Positions 23,882 to 35,875 of a stretch of DNA of 64,000 bases are shown in pieces. The DNA lies in contig JABRWF010000005.1 in NCBI GenBank assembly GCA_018343915.1, forward strand, positions 2,825,001-2,889,000, written 5' to 3'. Position 1 is the first letter of the stretch; every line of letters begins with the position of its first letter. The notes under the pieces were generated by a model. The model ran no database searches. It saw only the letters and a program-made list of their open reading frames with translations, and was not told where the DNA came from. The translations under genes were made by a program, and so were the position numbers. Source of the stretch: Agroathelia rolfsii (Eukaryota; Basidiomycota; Agaricomycetes; Amylocorticiales; Amylocorticiaceae).

Positions 23882-26013
23882 ATGTCCGCCAGCGTTTCGA
23901 GTGTCAACCGCTCTTCTCAAGAAAACATCATAGAGTCCCGTACACCGACTGTGTTTAATCCTACTGCACCACCGAGTATGCATGGTCGAGATAGTGTAGA
24001 CTTGGAAAGGAATCATGATCGGCCGGCAAGCGAGAAGACCGATGTGGGAGAGAAGAGAGCTGAAGACGGAGAGAAGAAGGTTGACGAGGTGATCGGGGCT
24101 GGTCCAGCGGCGGAGGTGGTTGAAGTTTTCGACTCACAATTTCCGGACGGTGGACTTGATGCCTGGTTGGTTGTTTTGGGTGCCTTCTTTGTAAGTGCCT
24201 TTTGGTTCTTGATATATTATTTGCATATATGAAATTTTTGACTCACCCTTTTGTCGTGTAGGTATCGTTTTCGACATGGGGTAGCGCAAATGGTAAGCCA
24301 ACTTATCTATCGGGCTTCTCGAATGTCCCTCTCATGGTCTTTTGCAGCATTCGGTGTTTACCAAGACTATTATCAGGTATGATCTCATCCAAGAAGTCCT
24401 TCTTTAGAGTTCTGAAATATAGTTTGCATTGATCAATACATTTTTAGTCACACCAACTGTCCCATCAATCACCTTCAACGATATCTTGGATAGGTTCTCT
24501 TCAGCTGGCAATGATGATGTGGGGTAGTCTTGGTTCTGGTCGCTTATTTGACCAAGGTTACATGCGTCCGATGTGAGTTATCTTCCTTCAACATTATCTA
24601 GCTGACAACTCAATGCTCTCCCAGAATGCTGTTTGGCTCGTTTCTGGTTGTTTTCAGGTGTGTACCAAACAAACTCTGTACGATATGCTGTCCTGATATA
24701 CGTCATGTAGCATTATGATGACTTCGTTATGCAAAAACCTTTGGGAGATCATTCTTGCACAGGGCATAGGGATGGGCTTGGGCATGGGGATGATCTTTGT
24801 TCCTGCCGTTTCTTGCGTCTCTCACTGGTTCCATCGAAAGCGAGCCCTTGCCAACGGTGTTCTCGCCGCTGGATCGAGCATTGGTGGCATTACCTTCCCT
24901 ATCATGCTTAACAACATGGCTAATAATCCTAAGATTGGATTTGGTTGGGCCGTTAGGACAACTGTAAGCAATAAGTTGAATCTGTCCTAACTTGAGTACT
25001 CACGATTTATTTCCATAGGGGTTCTTAATTCTGGTTTGCCTAATTGCGGCAAATCTACTCCTTAAGACTCGTCTTCCTCCAAACAAGGTCTCAGGCCCGC
25101 TCGTCGACTTCCGAGTGTTCAAGGATATCAACTTCTTGCTCTACTGTCTTGGCACATTCTTCATCATGTTTGGACTTTATCTACCAATCTTCTATATTGT
25201 ATGTTCACAATACTCAATCTGTTCAGTTGGGAGCACTTTCTGATTCGTATGTTTCACAGCAACTATATGCCCAGAGTAAAGGCGTGTCGGACACCCTTGC
25301 ATTTTATTTGCTCTCAATTCTCAGTAGGTGTCTGATTTCACGTATAGTAATGCATCAACTCATTTTTGCTCTATAGATGCTGCAAGTCTGTTCGGACGAA
25401 CAATGTACGTGCTTTCGGTATTTGTATCTTTGCGAAATTTCTAATCCAATATATTACCATCTACAGTCCGAACTACTTGGCCGACAAATGGGGTAGCCTC
25501 AATGTCCTTTCCGTAGCATGCTTTATTGCTGGCGTATGTTCACTTTCATCTTTCATCCAAACCAGTAGTGTCTCATTTCTTTTGCACTCTTCTAGATTTT
25601 GATCTTTATTTTCTTATCACTTTCCTCTGTTGCCGGATTCATTATATTCGCTATTCTCTTTGGATTCTTTTCGGGTACATACGTTTCATCCGTAGCCGTC
25701 TGCGTTGCCGCTCTCACGCCGGATATGAGCACAATCGGCCTGCGTCTGAGTATGAACTTCCTCGTCACGGGATTTGCAGGTCTCTTCGGCACTCCCGTTG
25801 ATGGTGCACGTAAGTTACAACTACTGTTCTTCCTGTACAGAATGAGCCCGCTTGACTCAACTTTCGTGTTCTATGGGTACAGTAATATCACGACAAGACG
25901 GTCGCTATGAGGCCGCTGTGATCTTTTCGGGCTTATGTGTCCTCCTGGGGTCCTCTTTCCTTATTTTCGTTCGATTCAGCCAAGCGCGGATCAATGGGAC
26001 AGCCAGGGTTTAG
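23882..26013 (+). CDS. MFS transporter, monocarboxylate-porter-like (MCT family)
   Basis: A plasma-membrane permease with about 12 membrane helices. A cytosolic N-terminal tail of about 95 residues rich in Glu/Lys ends at FPDGGLDAWLVVLGAFF, the standard opening of fungal MCT proteins. Small exons then give STWGSAN, AFGVYQDYYQ and SHQLSHQSPSTISWIGSLQL. The GxGxGxG helix appears as IGMGLGMGMIFVP (near 24770), followed by WFHRKRALANGVLAAGSSIGG, the family's conserved loop. The C terminus LIFVRFSQARINGTARV stops at 26013. At least nine introns. Fungal members carry monocarboxylates, riboflavin or unknown metabolites, and the substrate cannot be told. It is the nearest transporter to the large synthetase gene, 3.6 kb downstream. 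Confidence 0.88.
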
Positions 26014-29000
26014 ATTACCCCATGGATATATCTACCTTTTCTTCTAAGAAACGTGTTACTGGAAACAGAGGTAAACCTTAGGAAGGCAAATGACAAAACG
26101 GACACAATCGCAAGGAAAATTTGGACTGCAGGCGGACCCATGTCTGGACTCACACACTACGCATACGCTATCATCATTCTATGGCTTCGATTCCAAGGCG
26201 CAAAATACACACCAATTTACGTTTGATTTATTTCGTTGACATCATTCTATTCATCACCTGCATGGTCACGTGTAGAGTTACGATTCCCACGACTATCATC
26301 TTTTCATGATTTTGGGCATTAGATTTAATCATCTATTTCTCGGCATTATATCATACTTTTTTTTTTTTTTTAAAAAAACACCGTATTTCTTTGTGTCCTT
26401 TATGCACACGTTTTAATGAATGACTAGATATTCTGATATTGTTGTTAAGCCTCTGAAAGATGTAATTCAAGTTTTCTGAACTTGACCGACTTCATTATTG
26501 AAAACTGGTATTCGCAGCTCCGCCTAGGACTTGAGCATGTACTAATATTTCATTCTCCTGAATACATTACACTTTCGTTCGCGCCGTTGCATCTGTATTT
26601 TATAGCGAGAATGTAAGAACTGACGTCAAACGTTGAAACGTTGACAACGTCCGAGCTGTTTGCGACAAGAATCGCCACTCGTTCGCTTCTTCGCTAACAT
26701 CCTCCCGGAAGGTAGGAAGGCTGGCGGATCATGCATCAATCATGACCATATTATTGTGCCGTACCGCCCGCCTTCGAGTTTTCAACCCGTTCATAAGAGA
26801 CAGGAATACGTCAAATACAAGCCACCCGCTCCAACTATCATAATTTATATTATCGCGGATTGTTTTGATCGGCATGTTCCGACTTCGCCACCTCTCTGGG
26901 TTTTTCATATGGGTTTGTCTCGGGCATGTCTCTGCTTCCTTTTTGAGTTACCTTTTTGCCGATTTGTTACCTGTTTGAAAACACTCTCGCCTGAACCGTT
27001 GCTAGTTTTCTCGGGACTGGTTGTTTGTGGGTGATATTTATGGTTCATAACTCATGAGAGTGTTGATTAGATTAACACTCGGTCGTTCGAGGTTAGCGCC
27101 GGTATGATGTATGGGAAGCCGCAGCTATAAATAGCTCAAAAGAAAACAGTTATTCATTCTATATACTCATCTTTCGGAGTTTCACAGCAGCCTGAAAACA
27201 TTGACGGTCACTTGATGCGGAAAGAAATATTTCAGGGTGTATGTCCTAGAGCCGAGACACACAGGCATGACGGGTAACAACAATATGACCAAATGTAATC
27301 AATCAAACCCGTATAAGCTCATACTTTTCGGAGGCTCCTGAGTCTTACATATGTATAGCGAGGTGCTACTATGTTTCAAGAATAATTAAGTTGCGTACTT
27401 GTGCATCGGACTAGGATTATAAGGGGAATAGAGTTAATAGAGACGAGGACCTCTCGAAGGATAGCACTACTTAGATAGGTTCGACTGTACTTCGATTCAG
27501 TGTATCGATTGATGGTTGACTCCACCTTTTGATGTCTAACTTTTTCAGTCGCGAGTGTCAATAGAACGGAGAGAATATGTATCCACTAACAATTACTCTC
27601 GTCCAAATGAATGAAATCGGCGTGTTCCTTAATACGTTAGGTAAAGACGAGTAATTTCACGAAGACAGAAGTCTTACGGCATTCGAACCGAAAGAATATT
27701 CATACTGTATTCACAATGGGATAATTAAGTATTGATAGAAAATGTGGCGTACATTTTTTATTCTCCCTATTCCTACTCTTCTACTAAAAATGGCATAAGA
27801 ATGGTTTCAGAATGAACGTTGGATAAGAGCACCTGTTATTAAGGGGATCATTACAGTACCAGTGCCCGGTACCGTAAAAAAAATGGGCAGTGCTCGGGGT
27901 CTTGGCGACCCATTCAAAGCCAAGTCTCGCTCCACTACTAGGTGCCTGGAATATCCAATATAATCTGGTCAAGGCTTGTCTCTGAGAGATTGCTCGATGC
28001 CTCTTGTATTACACTCACGGTTACTTGAAATATCCCATGATGAACTGGTAGTTATAGTAGAATTCGAGAGCGCATGCTCATAGCACATCATGATATGCTC
28101 TGCTCACATAGAAACACGGCGGCCGTGCACACCAGAGCATTTGGTAGCGATGAGAATACAGCCATCACAGGCACATTCACATTTGTATTGAGAATCTAGT
28201 GGGGATCTCTGGGTCACGGGAGCAAGAACATGACAAATGTGAGATATGGCAGAAAACAAAAAAATCCCATGGCGAAACTGAGATATAATGGCAGCTAGTG
28301 CTTGGAGCGTATGAGAATATTTGCGGAATGACGTTCCGCAGATTTGATTGTGATATCAACGGTGTACATTGTGTCAAGCTGCCGCACGGCACCGAGGATG
28401 GTGGGAGTTTCGTGATATGGAGTAAGGTATTCTGCATGCTGCAAACCAGATGGGAATTGACATAGGAAGTGTTATCCGGTGGTAAGACATAAGTTTAGGA
28501 CAGAAAGAGTAGTTTAATGCAGAGACTTCAAATATGCATTGAAGAGCCAGAGCCAAGGATGATCCATGAATCTATAGTCATTAAGGAATAGGTCATGACG
28601 TTCAAATGAAGGCACTTTTGATATCTCCAGCTGAGCTTGGAGCAGCATGAGAAAGCAGAATCAAAAAGAGAATTCCACTTGACATGCCGCGAGACCAATA
28701 GCGATGCAAGTAAGCGTGGGAAATGGGAATGATGACAGACCAGCCAGATGGGATGGTCGGGCGCCGATTGGCATCGTCAGGGAGAAAATACTATCTAGTA
28801 TGCAGGTGAAAGCATGAAGTTAGCAGTGAGTACCAAGGGTCATAAGCATGGCTCAGATATGGTATTTATCGAAGTAGGATTGAGTAGGGCATGCCACAGA
28901 CTCTCATGAACTGAAGCAAGCTGAAAAGCGTGTGAACACCACACTATAAGCGGAGGATAGCCAGTTTTGCTTCCGGTGATGTGAGTGCCGCGGGTTCCCA

Positions 29001-29645
29001 CCAAACGACCATCTTCCCCGGCGGTCGAGTTCAGCCCCAATTGGTAACAATCGACACGATCCACCCACACAGTTTCATTCTCTAGAGAACGGATACGCGA
29101 TGCGCCAAGTCTAGCCGTGTGGACCTTCCATAGCCTGTGCTAGGATTGCATTTGCACTTGCGTTTGGAGGCCCGTGTTTTTCATGTATCATCACAGATAG
29201 AAGTTAGCACCGGTTTCAAGGTTCACTGCTAGCACAAGCCGTCCTCACCAGTAGACGCCCAATGGCTCTGCTCCGCCAAATCTGTGCATTGTTGTATCGC
29301 CCTCAGAGATCTACAGCTCTCACGACGCATAGAATTGAATGCATGGGTAACTATTACTGCTTGCCGAACTGCCATGTTTTAGGTGGCGATCGGGCGGAAT
29401 CCCTCCGCCGCTTCAGGTGCCAATGAATCATAGTTCACCAGGCTAGATGATGCATCACTGTTGCTCTTCAATAAATTGGGCACCTCGAGCGCGCCAGCGT
29501 GGGTACCTAGGCGAGGAGCTTCCTCCCACGGCTCTTGAATATCTTTTCTCTTTCCCACGCACTATCCTTGACGAGGCGTTCTCGCCATACTTTAGTCAAG
29601 CACTTGTGTTGAGACGTCTCCCGCCTTTCCCTTCATCTGGCCACC
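26014..29645. other. gene-poor region upstream of the adenylating synthetase
   Basis: About 3.6 kb with no accepted gene. Notable contents are a T-run followed by an A-run at about 26358-26385, an isolated TATAAATA at 27127-27134, and short minus-strand frames at 28177-29070 whose translations (for example RLVGTRGTHITGSKTGYPPL) are not recognised. The last few hundred bases are the C/T-rich promoter of the gene at 29646. Confidence 0.45.
27127..27134 (+). promoter_or_regulatory. orphan TATA-box-like site
   Basis: TATAAATA followed within 60 bases by pyrimidine-rich sequence looks like a core promoter, but no open frame of useful length follows. It may drive a non-coding or decayed gene, or be chance in AT-rich DNA. 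Confidence 0.2.
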
Positions 29646-32600
29646 ATGCCATCGTCTTTCCCTACTGTCCCTCTTGCCTCTATTTATCAAATTCCCTCGC
29701 CAACTCCTAACAGCACCCACTCTCTGGGCGATATTATTGCTGCTGATATTACCGACTCAGGTCTCGTCCATACACTACTAGATTGTTTGCCTTGCACATC
29801 TGCGCCGGCGATCCGCGACCCATCTCCATCAAGGAAACCTCTTACCCATGCCTCTCTACACCGATTTGTATCATCTTTTCGTCTGCCATTTTCTTCCAGC
29901 CCTCTAGGCAGGAATGACCGTGTTATGGTCGTTCTCCCCACTGGCCCTGCCAACGCCCTTGCCTTAATCGCCCTTGCCGCGTACCATACCTGTGCCCCAG
30001 TAAATGCTACCTGCACCGCCAACGAACTACGAGACGATGCCCGCCGTTTACGTGCAAGAGCTGTGTTTACGACACCGGAAATGGAAGATAGGTTACAATT
30101 AAGAAGTTTGCACGAGGATCTTGGGTTGGAAATCGTGTATATGGTCGAGCGCTCTGGCGATGGCGAGGTGGGATTGTTTGACATGAGGACAATCGATGGC
30201 GTGTCCTCTGGGCCATCTCGAGGAGCCGAGAGTTCTTTGACAGATCGACTCCACTCGTTGACCGACAAGTCTCTCGTGTTGCACACCTCGGGTACCAGCG
30301 GCAAGAAGAAGATCGTCCCTTATTCTCTACGCTCTCTGATTGTAGGGACTTGCGCCGTTATCAAGTCATGGGATATTCATGAAGACGATGTGAACAGTAC
30401 GTACTAACCGTATTGCCCTATTGCTGTGTGATTTACAGCGCCTGTGTAATTTAGTGAACATGATGCCGCTTTTCCACGTGGGTGGAATTGTCCGAAATTT
30501 ATTGGCGCCAGTGCTGTCGGGTGGCAGTGTCATTATGTGCTCAGGATTTGATGCAGATACGTTCTGGACTGTACAGAATAGCGTGGGCGCCACGTGGTAC
30601 TATGCAGCTCCTACAATGCATCATGCGATTCTGGCAGCACAGCCAACTCTGTCTGCATCATCATCCAACTCAACCCTTGTTGATCCCGAGACGGCATCGC
30701 CACTGACCCACAATGAGAGCGGAAGGAAAATTCGTATGGTTTGCAACGCCGCAGGTGGTCTTTTGCCTTCCTTGGCCCTCGAGCTCAAGGACACTTTCAA
30801 TGGAGCGGTGATCTTGCCCAGTTATGGCATGACTGAGTGAGCATCATTGTCTCTTGATTTCTCATGTTTTGTTCACGAATTCTACTAGATGTATGCCGAT
30901 TGCTTCACCACCATCGACTTACACGTTGGATCGCCCCGGCACGTCTGGTATCGCTTGCGGACCGCATTTATCCATCAGGACACCCGGAAGTGCTGGAAAG
31001 GAGCTTCCTAGGGGCGAAGTGGGTGCCATCTGCGTCCGGGGTCTGCCCACCTTCGAAGGCTACGAGGTCCCCCCTGAGGATGGTAACGGCAACAGCGAGG
31101 GTAGAATCGATACATCTGCCATCACCGAGGACGGATGGTTTGATTCCGGCGACATGGGCTGGATGGACGAGGATGGTTATCTGTACATTACTGGAAGATC
31201 AAAAGAGATTATCAATAAGGGCGGTGAAGTTATTTCGCCGTTTGAGATTGAGGAGGCTATTATGATCGCCTCGCAAGGCCGTGTCAAGGTTAGTGACTGA
31301 TAGCGTGACACATTTTCTCAAATACTCAAAACCACTACCAGACTACATTGGCTTTCGCTGTTCCCCACAATGTTCTTCAAGAAACGATCGGTGTTGTCAT
31401 CGTCCCACAACCTGGAGAGAACCGTATTTCCCTCCCTTCATTGCTCACCCTCCTCGCTAGCTCTTTGCACCCCAGTAAATGGCCCGCGTTGATTGTTTAC
31501 ATGGATGCTTTGCCCGTCAATGCCGCTGGCAAGCCGCTCCGTATTGGGCTCTCGGCTCGATTTGGCTTAGAAGAGGCCCGTGATGGTATTGAGACGCTCG
31601 CCCGCCATTTCGAAGCGCGGGAGCTGGATGCAGATCAACTCGAATCTGGCGTAGAGAAGCATAAAGCGCCCATCCCCTGTCATCGCGTTCACGTCGACAC
31701 CGATCATGCGCTTGCGACCCTCAAAACGATGGATGGTGTTGAGGATGCAACTTTACGGTTCAGGGCCAGTGATGGCAGCCTCGAAGCCTTCATTTCCACA
31801 GATCCACGGAACCTTCATGGATTAGACGTCAAGGGCGTCAAAGAGGCGCTGTCCAGGTGTATGCATGACTACGAGGTCCCGGAGCATGTGCATCTCATCA
31901 ACACACCTCTTCCCGTCGATGCATCTGGGGCTGTCGATTACGATGCGCTCCTGGCTATGGTAGCACTGAACGCTTCTTCAGCCATGTCTGTGCATGCAAT
32001 GACCGTACGGCGCATCATTTCTACCCTGCTCCTCGTCGACGAAAATGATATCAACGCGGACTCCGACTTCTTCCTCCTTGGTGGAAACTCATTGCTGCTG
32101 GGCCGACTCGCCTACTTCATCCGAAAGGAAACGGGCGCCTCGCTGCAGATTTCAACACTTTTCACCAATAGTACCGTAGGTGCTATTGCGAAGATGGTTG
32201 AGTTGGAAGATAAGAAGACCTCGCGTGGCCCATCAAAAGGTCCTACGAGGGCTGGCAGCGCAGCCACACTCAAAGGCAAAGATGGAGCTGAACAATTCTC
32301 CAAGCTAGATAGCGATGACATTTCGTATGATGGATCTGAGCTGCCCTACGGTACAAAACCTAAACAGGGGAGAGGACAGAATCATCCGCTGAGCTTATTT
32401 GTCCAAGCGATCCCGTTAATATTCTTCTACCCTATGAAGGCCGCTTTGACATGTGGGCATCGAAAACGCTCTCTCCTACGTTTCTCTGTCACTAACGATC
32501 AATTCTCAGGGACCATCCTCCTCTACGTCCTTGCCTCTTTGGCAAAGTTCACTAGCAACAAGTAAGGATCTCTCCTGTCAAATCATATAAATCAAGTTGA

Positions 32601-35359
32601 CGAATTGCGTCATAGCTATTTCGTCCGCATGGCCTGCCTTATCTGCGCCATTATTGCAGGCCGTCTCGGTGCTCAGATCTTCTCACCACTTACAGCAATC
32701 GCATTCAAATGGCTGGTGATTGGCCGCTACAAGCCCGGCACATACAGCTAGTGAGTTTTTCTCTTTCTTGCCGCTCCATACATCTTATCAATATCTGAAA
32801 TTAACGGAAAAATAAAGCTGGAGTATCTATCATTTGCGTTGGTGGATAGTCGACCAAGCCATTCGTTCGGCCGGTCGTGGTGTTTTCCTGTACCATCCGT
32901 CACTATTCGCGCTCTATTTGAGGATGCTCGGAGCTAAAGTAGGCAAGGGCGTATCCTTTGATGCGGGTGCAAAGCGTGCGTTCAAACTTGTGATGATTTT
33001 CTCGGAAGAGCGTGAAGCTAATTTTTATTTGACTTAGTCGGCGAATTTGATCTCTTGGAATTCCAGGATGGTTGCAGAGTAGATCGTGCCGTCGTGCGGG
33101 GCTTCTGCGTCGAACGCGAAGGCATGTTCAAGCTCGATAAAGTCGTACTGGAGAAGAATGTTGTGGTCAATACCTATACGCAAATCGCTCCCGGGACCGT
33201 TTTGAAGGAAGAGACGGCTTGGGGACCTCACGCTAGCTCTTTCGATGGTCCGTCTGACAAAAATCTAATTTCCATCAATCGCTCGACCTTCGCCAAGCCT
33301 AAGCTGGCTTGGAAGCTTTTCTTTGCGTGGCCGATCATCTTTGTGGTGCTATTCATTTCCTGTAAGTATTCGTGGTTTCATCGTAGTCTGCAGGTTATTA
33401 AGCTTTTTCTAGATATCCCATGGCTTGCTATCCTCTACGTCATGTTATCGCAGACTCCGATCAACGTCGCTGGGCTGGATGCTGTGGAAAGCGTCTTGTG
33501 GTGGTTCGCAGACAAGGAACGTATCATATGGCACACTGTTGCTCGTGTAGCCAGAGCAATCTGCACTCCCCTCCTCCGGGTTTTGCTTGGCATCGTTGTA
33601 AAACGCCTTCTGGGACTGAACAAGGAAGGCCCAATCGCCGAAGCTACTCAATACCAGCTGACGCGACGGTACATCAGCAATGTTCTCCTCTCCCAGGGCG
33701 CGCTCAAAGGTGCATTCGAAGTCTTGGGCACACACTACGAAGCTACTTCATGGATTTTCCGTGGTATGGGTGCTAAGATTGGGGAACGTGTTTACTGGCC
33801 TGGCTCGGGTATCCATTGTCCTGACCCCGAGCTGCTTGAGATCGGCGACGACGTCGTCTTTGGTTCCCGCTCCGAGTTCTTCACGACAGATGCGCTTGGC
33901 TCGAAGAGGATTGTCGTCGGTGCAGGCGCCATGATTGCCGACCGTTGTGTTCTCTTGCCTGGCGTCACAGTTGGCCGAAAAGCAGTTATGGGGTCAGGCT
34001 GTCTTGCTAAGCGCGATGGCTACTACGAAGACAACTCGACCTGGATGGGCAACTGTATGTCTTTTCTTTATTCGATACTTTCCCCTTAACTTGACTGATG
34101 TTAAAATTCCTGCAGATGGTGGTGATGCGGTCTGCCTTAGTAGCGGATCCAAAGAAATCGAATCAACAGACACTAAGACGCCCTTTGGAAAAGCGTTCTA
34201 CGATCGCAATGCCGACTTCTTTGTCATTCCTTACAGCGGTTTGTTCTCGATCAACCTCATCGTCGTGGCTATCAGCACCGCTTTCTGGTCCATTGCTGCT
34301 GTTGTTGCGGCAGTTGTCCTTCGCCAATTCGCCATACATCTCTTCCATCGTCGTCTGTTCAGGCGCACCTGGTTCCAATTCGGTACCATGTACGGCTTTA
34401 TTGCCATCGTATTCATCAGTGTTTTAGCTATTCAAAGTCTCATCGTCTTCGCTTGGGTCATCGCGGCGAAGTGGGCTGTCATCGGCAGACGTAAACAGGG
34501 CTCCTACCATTGGGATAAAAGCAGTTACTGCCAGCGTTGGCAGCTTCATCTTACTTTGTCGCATGTGATGTTCCATGGACATGGGAGTGGTGTTCTGTCT
34601 TACATTACAGGCTCTGCATATATCGTGTGGTTCTATAGGGCCCTTGGTCTGAAGGCTGGACGCAATGTCTCCCTTTTTGCCGGAGGAAGGGTTGGACTCA
34701 TGACTGAACCTGACCTTGTCGAGGTACGAATTGGCTTTGATAATTTGTATACACATTATTCTAATGTCCTACCCTAGCTTGGCGATAACGTTGCACTCGA
34801 TGACTGCTCCGTCGTTGCTCACATTAACTCGAGAGGACAATTTGCCCTCAACCCCCTTAAAATAGGCGAAGGGTACGCATATGTCTTGTGAGGATCTGGG
34901 AACAATCTGACATTTATTTCAGGAGTGCCATGCGTGTGGGATCACGACTACTGTCTGGTGCATCCATGGAAGATAACTCGATGCTCATGGAACATACACT
35001 GCTTCTCTCTGGTGATATTGCCGAGTCGAACACTGTCTACGCCGGCTGGCCAGCACAAACTTTTGATGTGCATAAAAAGATGGTCGCCGAGGCTGAAGCA
35101 GTTGGCTGGCACTGCTTGTCGTGCCGCGAATTCCGAAGTCCTCAAGACATTTTAATAGGGAGATGTGGTCACTCCATCTGTCAACAGTAAGTTGCTGGAA
35201 TATTTTGACAGTTGTATTAGATACTGATTCCTTCATTAAAGGTGCCTAGGTGATTCGATACCCGAAAAACGTATCTGTCTCGTCTGCGAAAACAAGAAAA
35301 CCAAACGTAGCTGGCGCAAAATGTTCTTTCTACGCAGATCTCAAAGGACGAACGCATGA
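29646..35359 (+). CDS. epsilon-polylysine-synthetase-like adenylation/carrier/membrane protein with C-terminal RING finger
   Basis: A mosaic of about 1,690 residues by my exon model, start CCACCATGCC. Residues about 1-600 form an AMP-forming adenylation domain: LHTSGTSGKKK, PSYGMTE, DGWFDSGDMG, GRSKEIINKGGEVISPFEIEE, and catalytic Lys in NAAGKPLR. Near 767 a carrier domain has DSDFFLLGGNSLLLG, with the pantetheine-accepting Ser. Then follow about six hydrophobic segments interleaved with three hexapeptide (left-handed beta-helix) modules opening LGAKVGKGVSF (32927), MGAKIGERVYW (33765) and LGLKAGRNVSL (34650). This order matches bacterial epsilon-poly-L-lysine synthetase, which elongates a free amino acid on a membrane protein. 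The end, spliced over an intron at 35188-35241, is a C3HC4 RING: CLSC, CGHSICQQC, CLVC. Substrate unknown; the adenylation motifs resemble acyl-CoA ligases as much as NRPS. Confidence 0.85.
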
Positions 35360-35875
35360 TTATTTATGATCTCGAGCAGTTTCTGTGATACTGGCTCTTG
35401 ATTTATATAACTTCGTATTTATTTTAATTTTATCTCTTTGTGGAAGCTTTCAGTAGTCAACTTGAAGCTGCAGCGATATATATTCCCAAATCTTTTTAGA
35501 TTATTTTTTCTGTACCTTAATCCAAACACTTTCATCGGAACGTTCTTCATGATCACTATTGTTTCATTGTACTACAATTCCATCTCTGTAACATAAATAC
35601 AACAGTCTATTCGGACCTTTTATATTTTATTTTGGTCTCTGCATTGTTCCCACATACTTGCACGGGCCCGTCGGCCGCCGTGTATATATTTGTGCATGCG
35701 TGGAGGCGGATCTTTACACCAGTGCAAACTTGCATCTCTGTATCATCGTCCATTGTTGATTTCGCATACAGATGCCGACAAGGCATAATACCGGAGGGTC
35801 ACGGTAAACCTCCATCATACTCCGCTTGGTAGCCTCAGGCCTGACTGGTATCTACCCCGCATCTATCATACGAAC
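35360..35875. other. intergenic spacer
   Basis: About 515 bases between two genes in the same direction, T-rich at first (3' untranslated sequence). No gene is seen. Confidence 0.5.

Noticed and set aside
26660..27034. 124-codon plus-strand frame
   Set aside because: It begins at a TTG, has no ATG near the start, no recognisable motif, and sits in gene-poor AT-rich DNA.
28177..29070. Minus-strand frames as a real gene
   Set aside because: Short pieces without a consistent splice chain or recognised family; kept only as a note in the gap entry.
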